Part shown: positions 1-5,289 of the stretch, in pieces
How the letters are laid out: the number at the start of each line of letters is the position of its first letter
Position numbering within the stretch: the stretch's first letter is position 1
NCBI GenBank assembly: GCA_018660405.1
Contig: JABJKL010000047.1
Span: 1 to 5,289 of the forward strand
DNA from: Pseudomonadota bacterium
GTDB lineage: Bacteria > Pseudomonadota > Gammaproteobacteria > Arenicellales > Arenicellaceae
Length of the DNA: 5,289 bases
Direction: 5' to 3'
Notes under the pieces: generated by a model
Seen by the model: only the letters and a program-made list of their open reading frames with translations
What the model was told of the DNA's origin: nothing
The model's database searches: none
Made by a program: the position numbers and the translations under genes

Positions 1-192
1 ATTGAGCATAATCTTGATGTCATTAAAACCGCTGATTGGATTATCGATCTTGGCCCTGAAGGTGGCGACGGTGGCGGACAAATCATCGCTTCTGGTACGC
101 CAGAAGAAGTAGCTCAAAACGAGAAATCACATACGGGTGAGTATTTGCGACCGGTGCTGCAACAGTATTTGAAACGCAATGCTGCCAGCTAA
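1..192 (+). CDS. uvrA: UvrA excinuclease ABC subunit A, C-terminal end (5' truncated)
   Basis: The window opens inside this gene, with 63 codons and a TAA stop at 190-192. UvrA is the damage-recognition ATPase of nucleotide excision repair; it forms a dimer, loads UvrB at lesions and acts in the cytoplasm on DNA. What is visible is the tail of the second ABC ATPase domain. It begins at the IEHNLDVIK segment, whose His (residue 3) is the H-loop/switch histidine that follows Walker B. Next come ADWIIDLGPEGGDGGG and SGTPEEVA, both diagnostic of the UvrA C-terminus, and then SHTGEYLRPVL. The Walker A, signature and zinc-finger parts lie upstream and cannot be checked. The protein ends about ten residues after the conserved L-R/K-P motif, a slightly longer tail (QQYLKRNAAS) than in E. 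coli. No Rho-independent terminator is recognisable after the stop. Confidence 0.95.
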   Translation: MEHNLDVIKTADWIIDLGPEGGDGGGQIIASGTPEEVAQNEKSHTGEYLRPVLQQYLKRNAAS

Positions 193-333
193 TTGTTGCT
201 TATACGTTGAACCAAATCGATTCCTGGCGAAATACCTCTCCTCAACCAATCTCCCACTCTGAAAGTAGCGACATTGCTGCAATTCATACGTATAATTTCG
301 ACCCCATCTTGAACCTAGGAATCTTCGACAAAC
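193..333 (+). other. uvrA-lipA intergenic region
   Basis: This 141-base gap separates uvrA from lipA on the same strand. I see no tRNA, no strong hairpin followed by a T-run, and no convincing small gene. An out-of-frame ORF beginning at 207 runs into lipA and has no protein-like character. The one supportable element is a sigma70-type promoter candidate in the second half, followed by a Shine-Dalgarno-like AGGA at 317-320, which is 13 bases before the lipA ATG. Confidence 0.7.
268..296 (+). promoter_or_regulatory. Candidate sigma70 promoter for lipA (and probably aceEF)
   Basis: A perfect -10 hexamer TATAAT lies at 291-296. Seventeen bases upstream is GCGACA (268-273), matching 4 of 6 positions of the TTGACA -35 consensus. 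Transcription would start near 302-304, giving a 5' leader of about 30 bases before the lipA ATG at 334. The -10 overlaps an 8-base perfect palindrome, ATACGTAT (286-293), which could be a factor contact or chance. This is the best promoter-like sequence in any of the gaps, so it is the likely main start for a lipA-aceE-aceF transcript. That role is inferred from position and consensus match only. Confidence 0.55.
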
Positions 334-1320
334 ATGGATCAAACGCGAACATCAACGCACATTGCAAAAAAATCAAAACCAGTGATTCCTGGAGAAAAAC
401 TCCGCGGTGCAGACAAGGTGGCGCGTATTCCAGTAAAGGTAGAACCCACTGTTAAGCCGCTGCAAAAACCCGACTGGATTCGCGTGCGGCTGCCGTTGGG
501 TGGTCAAGTAGAGAAACTCAAAGCTACGCTACGCGAAAACCGCTTGCATACCGTCTGCGAAGAAGCATCCTGCCCTAACCTTCCGGAGTGCTTCGGCCAC
601 GGCACGGCCACCTTCATGATCATGGGTGACATCTGCACACGACGCTGCCCGTTTTGCGATGTTGCACATGGCCGTCCCCTGGCTCTGGATAAAGATGAAC
701 CCAGGCATTTAGCCAATACGATTCGTCAGATGGATCTTAAATATGTTGTGGTCACTTCGGTAGATCGCGATGATTTACGCGATGGTGGCGCTGGTCATTT
801 TGTCGATTGTATACAAGCGATTAGAAGCGAATCGCCGCAAACCGCTATCGAAATTCTGGTGCCCGATTTTCGCGGCCGCATGGATATTGCGCTAGAGATA
901 ATGCAAAAAGCACCACCGGATGTTTTTAACCATAATCTGGAAACAGTATCCGAGCTATACCAAATGGTTCGGCCGGGCTCGGATTACCAGTGGTCGCTGA
1001 ATTTAATCAAACAATTTAAAACCATGCACCCCAAAATCCGGACCAAGTCTGGACTGATGTTAGGCGTGGGGGAGACGATTGATCAGATCAAGCAGGTCTT
1101 GCGTGACCTAAAAGAACATCGTTGCGACATGATTACACTTGGGCAGTATTTGCAGCCCAGCCTAAATCACCTTGCCATCGATCGATTCGTGCACCCGGAC
1201 GAGTTTGATGAATTGCGTATTTTCGGCGAACAGCTAGGTTTTAGTAATATCGCCTCTGGACCTATGGTCCGATCGTCCTACCATGCTGACCAGCAAGCGG
1301 CAGGCGTTGCGGTAAAATAA
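334..1320 (+). CDS. lipA: Lipoyl synthase (radical SAM)
   Basis: LipA inserts sulfur at C6 and C8 of octanoyl groups attached to lipoyl-domain lysines, the last step of lipoate assembly, in the cytoplasm. The 328 residues compare with 321 in E. coli, with colinear similarity throughout. The auxiliary [4Fe-4S] cluster cysteines are C75, C80 and C86 (CEEASCPNLPEC). The radical-SAM cluster cysteines are C101, C105 and C108 (CTRRCPFC). VTSVDRDDLRDGG (140-152) and VPDFRGRM (176-183) are typical LipA core motifs. RSSYHAD (313-319) carries the conserved Ser315, which in known LipA structures caps the auxiliary cluster. All expected catalytic residues are therefore present. The ATG at 334 is preceded by AGGA at 317-320; the first 25 or so residues are basic and poorly conserved, as is normal in this family. 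aceE follows after 64 bases. The placement beside aceEF suggests that its main clients are the lipoyl domains encoded downstream. Confidence 0.97.
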   Translation: MDQTRTSTHIAKKSKPVIPGEKLRGADKVARIPVKVEPTVKPLQKPDWIRVRLPLGGQVEKLKATLRENRLHTVCEEASCPNLPECFGHGTATFMIMGDICTRRCPFCDVAHGRPLALDKDEPRHLANTIRQMDLKYVVVTSVDRDDLRDGGAGHFVDCIQAIRSESPQTAIEILVPDFRGRMDIALEIMQKAPPDVFNHNLETVSELYQMVRPGSDYQWSLNLIKQFKTMHPKIRTKSGLMLGVGETIDQIKQVLRDLKEHRCDMITLGQYLQPSLNHLAIDRFVHPDEFDELRIFGEQLGFSNIASGPMVRSSYHADQQAAGVAVK

Positions 1321-1322
1321 AA

Positions 1323-1388
1323 ATGCGTGACGATCGAAATTCCGTAACATCCAGGCACACGCAAAATTCTGAAATGGCAACACAGTGA
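1323..1388 (+). CDS. Possible 21-codon leader ORF between lipA and aceE (speculative)
   Basis: An ATG two bases after the lipA stop opens a 21-codon frame that fills the gap. Its TGA stop (1386-1388) overlaps the GTG start of aceE (1385-1387) as GTGA, the geometry used for translational coupling. A second in-frame ATG (1374) would give a four-codon version ending MATQ. The peptide is hydrophilic (it begins MRDDRNSV) and resembles nothing I know. Neither ATG has a good Shine-Dalgarno sequence, and a chance 21-codon frame in a 64-base gap is not improbable. I list it because it touches the question of how the weakly signalled aceE start is found by ribosomes, not as an established gene. Confidence 0.15.
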   Translation: MRDDRNSVTSRHTQNSEMATQ

Positions 1389-4099
1389 ACTCGCTCACCA
1401 GGAAAAATGTAAGCCGACAATTGCTCGAAGCCAACGACATTGACGAGCAGGAAACCAAAGAGTGGCTGGAAGCAATGGACGAAGTCATTCGGGAAGAAGG
1501 CCCGGAGCGCGGACATTTTATTCTTGAGCAATTAATTGCCAGGGCCAGAGAGTCTGGAGCTCGCCTCCCCTATCGGCTGACCACGGCCTATATAAACACG
1601 ATCCCGACATCCGAACAGCCTGTCATGCCGGGTGACCCGGAAATCGAATGGCGCATACGCTCAATCGTTCGTTGGAACGCAGCTGCTATGGTATTGCGCG
1701 CGAACAAGCTTAGCAGTGAATACGGGGGGCACATCGCCAGCTATGCGTCGGCCGCGACACTTTATGACGTCGGGTACAATCATTTTTGGCGCGCACCCAC
1801 TAAAAACCATGGCGGTGATCTGGTCTTTGTTCAAGGCCATTCGGCACCCGGCATCTATTCGCGTGCATTCCTGTTAGACCGGCTAAGCGAAGCACAGCTC
1901 GATAAATTTCGCCAGGAAGTCGATGGTGATGGGCTGTCCTCTTACCCCCACCCATGGTTGATGCCCGATTTTTGGCAGTTCCCTACAGTATCAATGGGGC
2001 TAGGACCCATTATGGCTATTTATCAAGCACGCTTTCTAAAGTACATGACGTACCGCGAACTTCTCCCTACTCAGGATCGAAATGTTTGGGCCTTCATGGG
2101 CGATGGCGAAATGGATGAGCCCGAATCTCTTGGGGCGATTGGCCTGGCTGGTCGCGAAAAACTCGATAACCTGGTGTTTGTTATTAATTGCAATTTGCAA
2201 AGACTCGATGGCCCGGTTCGCGGCAACGGCAAAATCATTCAAGAACTTGAGTCAAACTTTCGCGGCGCTGGTTGGAATGTTATTAAGGTGATATGGGGCT
2301 CTTATTGGGACCCGTTGCTCTCCAAAGACGCTAATGGCATCCTGAAAAAAGTAATGGAAGAAACCGTTGATGGCGAATATCAAAACTATAAATCCAAAGA
2401 TGGAGCCTTTGTTCGTGAAAAATTCTTCGGCAAACACCCTGAACTGAAAGAGCTGGTCGCCCACATGTCAGATGAAGAAGTTTGGCGATTAAACCGGGGC
2501 GGACACGACCCGCACAAAGTGTATGCGGCGTATCATGCTGCGATGAAGCATAAAGGTCAGCCAACTGTGATTCTGGCCAAGACCATTAAAGGCTACGGTA
2601 TGGGCCAAGCAGGACAAGGCCTGAACACTACCCACCAAGCAAAAAAAATGGGCCTCGAATCACTAAAAGGATTCCGCGATAAATTTCGCATACCGATTAG
2701 CGATGAAGATATCGAGAGCGTACCGTACTACAAACCAGACGCAGACAGCCCCGAAATCAAATACATGCGCGAACAGCGTGACAATCTAGGAGGCTTCTTG
2801 CCCGCACGTCGTCGCGAAGCTGCAGCTCTGGAAATCCCTCCGTTAGATACCTTCAGTAAACTGCTCGAAGGCACTGGCGATCGTGAAATCTCCACCACTA
2901 TGGCGTTTGTGCGAATTTTAACCACCTTGGTGCGAGACAAAAACATTGGCCATCGCGTCGTGCCGATTGTGCCGGATGAAGCACGCACCTTTGGCATGGA
3001 GGGCTTGTTCAGACAAATAGGTATCTGGTCATCTGTCGGGCAGCTATACGAGCCTGAAGATGCTGATCAATTAATGTACTACCGTGAAGATCAAAAAGGA
3101 CAGGTACTTGAGGAAGGCATTAATGAAGCTGGCGCATTCTCGTCCTGGATTGCGGCAGCAACGTCGTATACCAATCACAATGAACAAATGATTCCGTTCT
3201 ATATTTATTATTCCATGTTTGGCTTTCAGCGTGTTGGCGACTTGGCCTGGTGCGCTGGCGATATGCAAGCGCGTGGATTTTTGCTAGGGGGTACAGCCGG
3301 GCGAACCACTTTGGCCGGTGAGGGTTTACAGCATCAGGATGGTCACTCTCATTTAATGGCATCGACCATTCCAAACTGTATATCTTACGACCCAAGCTTT
3401 GCATTCGAACTCGCCGTGATCATTCATGACGGCATGCGTCGTATGTTTGTTGCCCAAGAGAATGTTTTCTATTACATCTCAGTGATGAACGAGAATTACA
3501 GTCATCCAACCATGCCGAAGGATGTGGAAGACGGTATTCTCAAAGGCCTGTACAAACTTTCTAGTAGTGAGCTATCCAACAGTAAACCAGGCGGTGGAGA
3601 AACCCCAGAAGTACAATTAATGGGCTGCGGCACCATTCTTCGAGAATGTATGGCCGCCGCTGAAATCCTCGAAAACGATTATGGTGTAGCAGCCAACATT
3701 TGGAGCGCTACCAGTTTTAACGAATTACGTCGAGACGGCTTATCTATTCAACGTTGGAACACCTTGCATCCGGAAAGTGATGCAAAAATTCCATACATCA
3801 CGCAATGTCTTGAGGGTGCCAAAGGACCCGTTATCGCGGCAACGGATTACATGAAAATCTACGCAGATCAGGTACGTGAGTTCATCCCCAATTCCTTCTA
3901 CGTATTGGGAACAGATGGTTTCGGCCGTAGTGATTCAAGAGCACAGTTGCGTAAATATTTCGAAGTTGATGCTCCGAATATCGTTATTGCTGCGCTTAAG
4001 TCATTATGCAACGAAGGTGAAATGGATGCTGCTATCATCACCAAAGCTATTAAAAAACTGGGTATCGACCCTGATCGTGCAGATCCGGCGACTGCCTAG
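1385..4099 (+). CDS. aceE: Pyruvate dehydrogenase E1 component, homodimeric type
   Basis: AceE is the thiamine-diphosphate enzyme that decarboxylates pyruvate and reductively acetylates lipoyl groups on AceF, in the cytoplasmic pyruvate dehydrogenase complex. It is 904 residues (E. coli 887) and colinear with the E. coli protein. The cofactor site shows GDGEMDE (239-245, Mg ligand D240) and VINCN (266-270). Active-site histidines are H116 (GGHIAS), H152 (QGH), H417 (on the mobile loop, NTTHQAKKM) and H650 (GEGLQHQDGHSH). E581 in EGINE matches the cofactor-activating glutamate. The N-terminal helix region (about 18-55), which in E. coli docks on AceF, is present. The GTG at 1385 is the only usual start codon after an in-frame TGA (1370-1372). 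It lacks a clear Shine-Dalgarno and adds about ten residues relative to E. coli. A TTG at 1421 would match the E. coli length, but its nearest AGGA (1400-1403) is too distant. A Ser/Gly-rich insertion of about eight residues lies near 726-742. Confidence 0.97.
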   Translation: MNSLTRKNVSRQLLEANDIDEQETKEWLEAMDEVIREEGPERGHFILEQLIARARESGARLPYRLTTAYINTIPTSEQPVMPGDPEIEWRIRSIVRWNAAAMVLRANKLSSEYGGHIASYASAATLYDVGYNHFWRAPTKNHGGDLVFVQGHSAPGIYSRAFLLDRLSEAQLDKFRQEVDGDGLSSYPHPWLMPDFWQFPTVSMGLGPIMAIYQARFLKYMTYRELLPTQDRNVWAFMGDGEMDEPESLGAIGLAGREKLDNLVFVINCNLQRLDGPVRGNGKIIQELESNFRGAGWNVIKVIWGSYWDPLLSKDANGILKKVMEETVDGEYQNYKSKDGAFVREKFFGKHPELKELVAHMSDEEVWRLNRGGHDPHKVYAAYHAAMKHKGQPTVILAKTIKGYGMGQAGQGLNTTHQAKKMGLESLKGFRDKFRIPISDEDIESVPYYKPDADSPEIKYMREQRDNLGGFLPARRREAAALEIPPLDTFSKLLEGTGDREISTTMAFVRILTTLVRDKNIGHRVVPIVPDEARTFGMEGLFRQIGIWSSVGQLYEPEDADQLMYYREDQKGQVLEEGINEAGAFSSWIAAATSYTNHNEQMIPFYIYYSMFGFQRVGDLAWCAGDMQARGFLLGGTAGRTTLAGEGLQHQDGHSHLMASTIPNCISYDPSFAFELAVIIHDGMRRMFVAQENVFYYISVMNENYSHPTMPKDVEDGILKGLYKLSSSELSNSKPGGGETPEVQLMGCGTILRECMAAAEILENDYGVAANIWSATSFNELRRDGLSIQRWNTLHPESDAKIPYITQCLEGAKGPVIAATDYMKIYADQVREFIPNSFYVLGTDGFGRSDSRAQLRKYFEVDAPNIVIAALKSLCNEGEMDAAIITKAIKKLGIDPDRADPATA

Positions 4100-4163
4100 T
4101 GCATTGATAGAACATATCTAAAATTCTCTATAACTGAAACTTTAAAAGACGGAATTATAAGCA
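4100..4163 (+). promoter_or_regulatory. aceE-aceF gap; weak internal promoter possible
   Basis: This 64-base, A/T-rich spacer has no terminator-like hairpin, so aceE and aceF are probably co-transcribed. TTGATA (4104-4109) and TATAAC (4129-4134) each match 5 of 6 promoter consensus bases, but the 19-base spacing is longer than optimal, so any internal promoter would be weak. GGA at 4151-4153 is the only Shine-Dalgarno-like element, 10 bases before the aceF GTG. Confidence 0.25.
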
Positions 4164-4400
4164 GTGCTAAGATTTATCGAAGTAGAAACACCCGATGACG
4201 AACGGTTCAGAAGTGCTGAAATTGTTAGTGTTGAAGTATTTGAAGGCGACACGGTAAGCACTGGTGATGTTTTGTTTGTTGTGAAAAAGGACAAAGAGAC
4301 TCACGAATTACCCGCTCCTTTCGATGGGCGAGTTGCCGAGTTTATTGCGCAAAAGGGCGACCGCATATCCACACGCACACCCTTGCTACTGCTTGAAACC
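4164..4400 (+). other. AceF lipoyl-type domain 1 (divergent)
   Basis: Residues 1-79 align without gaps to domain 2 across the central part. GDTVS (29-33) matches GDIVS, KKDKETHELP (41-50) matches ETDKASMDIP, and the downstream DG and GD turns are also kept. The candidate attachment lysine K44 sits in the correct DK position. Unlike domains 2 and 3, the V-P-x-I-G opening is absent (EVETPDDE instead). The residue three before the lysine is K41 rather than Glu, and A-S-M after the lysine is E-T-H. The fold is very likely kept; lipoylation is uncertain. Confidence 0.8.
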
Positions 4401-5289
4401 GAAGTTGGGGAAATCGTAACAGAAACTCAAGAACCCGATGCACAACCCGAGCCGGACCCCGCCCCTCCACATAGCGAACAAAACGAGGTGATCGCCGATG
4501 ATATAATCATCAATCTTGGCTCAGATGACGCACCCATACAGCCTGACGAATCGAAATTAGAGATAGAGATAGAAAAAGAGAAAGAACAAGAGGAAGTCAC
4601 TACTGTAAACGGCATAATCTTGAAAGTTCCCAATATCGGTGAAGCGGAAGATGTAGAAGTCATCGAAATTCTGGTGGCCATTGGCGACATCGTATCGATG
4701 GATAATCCCCTGATCACTCTCGAAACGGACAAAGCCAGCATGGATATTCCGGCAAACGATACCGGTGAAGTAGCAGAAATACTTGTCAATGTCGGCGATA
4801 AAGTATCACAAGGCAGCGCGATTATTCGTCTGTCGAAACCAGATGCAGCCCAAAATGACACGCCTCAAGTTGAAGCGCCTGTAGCTGAACCCGAAGGCGA
4901 ATCCAAAGCTGAACCCAAAGTTGAATCCGAGACTGTTTCTGAATCTACTCCTGAGCTTGAACCTGAACTGACGATTGATTCACCCACAGCAACCGAAACA
5001 GCTTCCACCAAAATGGTCAACGTCCCCAATATTGGTGGAAGTACCGACGTGGAGATCATTGAGATTCTGGTTAACGTCGGCGACCACGTATTTATCGAGG
5101 ATAGCCTGGTCACATTAGAATCAGACAAGGCATCCATGGACATTCCCAGCCCTACAGACGGAATCGTAGAAGAGATTCTGGTGGTTACTGGCGACACGGT
5201 TTCAGAAGGCTCCGAGATCGTCATCCTGTCAACTGCTAGCGATGTAAACAACTCTAATACAAATAGTATTATGAATGATGAAATAGAAA
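4164..5289 (+). CDS. aceF: Dihydrolipoyl acetyltransferase (PDH E2), N-terminal part (3' truncated)
   Basis: AceF is the core of the pyruvate dehydrogenase complex. Its lipoyl arms accept acetyl from AceE and deliver it to CoA at the C-terminal catalytic domain. The window holds 375 codons without a stop and is cut at the right edge. Three lipoyl-type domains are visible. The first, at about 1-79, is divergent, with candidate lipoyl-lysine K44. The second, at about 150-225, has ETDKASMDIP with K190. The third, at about 282-357, has ESDKASMDIP with K322. They are joined by linkers at 80-149 and 226-281 that are rich in Asp/Glu rather than the Ala/Pro of E. coli. A fourth stretch, rich in Asn, Ser and Asp, begins at 358. 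The subunit-binding and catalytic (HxxxDG) domains are beyond the window. The GTG at 4164 is the earliest start, since TAA (4158-4160) lies in frame two codons upstream; only a weak GGA (4151-4153) precedes it. The position 64 bases after aceE and the three-lipoyl architecture both fit AceF. Confidence 0.95.
   Translation, partial: MLRFIEVETPDDERFRSAEIVSVEVFEGDTVSTGDVLFVVKKDKETHELPAPFDGRVAEFIAQKGDRISTRTPLLLLETEVGEIVTETQEPDAQPEPDPAPPHSEQNEVIADDIIINLGSDDAPIQPDESKLEIEIEKEKEQEEVTTVNGIILKVPNIGEAEDVEVIEILVAIGDIVSMDNPLITLETDKASMDIPANDTGEVAEILVNVGDKVSQGSAIIRLSKPDAAQNDTPQVEAPVAEPEGESKAEPKVESETVSESTPELEPELTIDSPTATETASTKMVNVPNIGGSTDVEIIEILVNVGDHVFIEDSLVTLESDKASMDIPSPTDGIVEEILVVTGDTVSEGSEIVILSTASDVNNSNTNSIMNDEIE
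4401..4610 (+). other. AceF acidic linker 1
   Basis: Residues 80-149 join lipoyl domains 1 and 2. By hand count there are about 22 Asp/Glu against three Lys and no Arg. It is Pro-rich in its first half (residues 91-102) and ends in a highly charged Glu/Lys run (132-144) that could form a short single helix. In DNA the latter is a purine-rich low-complexity stretch near 4559-4596. It replaces the mobile Ala/Pro linker of the E. coli protein. Confidence 0.75.
4611..4838 (+). other. AceF lipoyl domain 2 (canonical)
   Basis: Residues 150-225 form a standard lipoyl domain. It has the opening VPNIG (155-159), VEVIEILV (164-171), GD turns at 174-175 and 211-212, and the hairpin ETDKASMDIP (187-196), with K190 (AAA at 4731-4733) as the lipoylation site. 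The glutamate three before the lysine (E187) is present. Confidence 0.93.
4839..5006 (+). other. AceF acidic linker 2
   Basis: Residues 226-281 join lipoyl domains 2 and 3. It is rich in Glu, Pro, Ser and Thr, with about 15 Asp/Glu against two Lys, and it contains a short degenerate tandem repeat. It has no hydrophobic core and is expected to be unstructured and mobile. Confidence 0.75.
4884..4931 (+). repeat. Imperfect 24-bp tandem repeat inside AceF linker 2
   Basis: Two adjacent 24-base units (4884-4907 and 4908-4931) match at 19 of 24 positions and encode AEPEGESK and AEPKVESE (residues 241-256). The unit length is a multiple of three, so duplication kept the frame. This fits slippage-driven lengthening of a disordered linker. 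Confidence 0.6.
5007..5234 (+). other. AceF lipoyl domain 3 (canonical)
   Basis: Residues 282-357 form a second standard lipoyl domain. It has VPNIGG (287-292), VEIIEILVNVGD (296-307) and ESDKASMDIP (319-328), with K322 (AAG at 5127-5129) as the lipoylation site and E319 three residues before it. It resembles domain 2 closely in protein but less so in codons, so it is not a recent DNA duplication. An Asn/Ser/Asp-rich linker starts right after it and is cut by the window end. Confidence 0.93.

Noticed and set aside
191..217. Possible PdhR-like operator: AATTGTT followed later by AACCAAAT
   Set aside because: The half-sites are about a dozen bases apart instead of three and do not match the ATTGGTnnnACCAAT consensus well.
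219..403. Short near-repeat: about 20 bases starting GATTCCTGG at 219-238 and again at 384-403
   Set aside because: It matches at only about 16 of 20 positions, one copy is intergenic and the other is inside lipA, and there is no third copy or structural context. Probably chance.
207..455. 82-codon ORF on the + strand overlapping the start of lipA
   Set aside because: It lies out of frame inside clear lipA coding sequence, with low-complexity and Cys-scattered composition and no recognisable motif.
1324..1363. Inverted repeat TGCGTG / CACGCA in the lipA-aceE gap as an attenuator or terminator
   Set aside because: The stem is only six base pairs with a 28-base loop and no T-run. It is too weak to claim.
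4108..4120. Inverted repeat TAGA-ACATA-TCTA after aceE
   Set aside because: A four-base stem with no T-tract is not a terminator.
4611..5234. Lipoyl domains 2 and 3 as a recent tandem DNA duplication
   Set aside because: Protein similarity is clear, but codon choice and linker sequence differ widely, as expected for the ancient multi-domain architecture of AceF.
4427..5251. Long reverse-strand ORFs (4427-4861 and 4865-5251) with Ser/Thr-rich repetitive translations
   Set aside because: They are antisense shadows of the aceF lipoyl domains and Glu-rich linkers (GAA/GAG codons read in reverse give Ser- and Phe-rich frames). The + strand protein is unambiguous.

Overview
The window is a conventional piece of a proteobacterial chromosome, all on the + strand. 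It holds the last codons of uvrA, a complete lipoyl synthase gene (lipA), a complete gene for the homodimer-type pyruvate dehydrogenase E1 (aceE), and the first 375 codons of the dihydrolipoyl acetyltransferase gene (aceF), which runs off the right edge. AceE has the E. coli-like single-chain architecture, and both AceE and LipA resemble the E. coli proteins along their whole length. That points to a gammaproteobacterium, with a betaproteobacterium less likely. Base composition looks moderate by eye. The species cannot be named from this sequence.

Layout: 1-192 is the UvrA C-terminus. 193-333 is the only substantial non-coding gap. It carries a good sigma70-type promoter candidate (near 268-296, with a perfect TATAAT), which probably starts a lipA-aceE-aceF transcript. 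334-1320 is lipA. 1321-1384 is a short gap almost filled by a possible 21-codon ORF whose stop overlaps the GTG start of aceE. 1385-4099 is aceE. 4100-4163 is a 64-base gap with no terminator. 4164 to the end is aceF, also with a GTG start, covering three lipoyl-type domains and the linkers between them. The peripheral-subunit-binding and catalytic domains lie beyond the window.

The genes form one functional unit. AceE decarboxylates pyruvate and reductively acetylates the lipoyl groups on AceF, AceF passes the acetyl group to CoA, and LipA inserts the two sulfurs that make those lipoyl groups. Placing lipA directly ahead of aceEF couples cofactor maturation to synthesis of its main client. 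No pdhR-like regulator gene and no lipB are in the window.

No novel system is visible. The points most worth a second look are the divergent first lipoyl domain of AceF (lysine kept, but flanking recognition residues changed and the usual opening motif missing), its strongly acidic inter-domain linkers, the possible leader ORF between lipA and aceE, and the lipA-aceEF arrangement.
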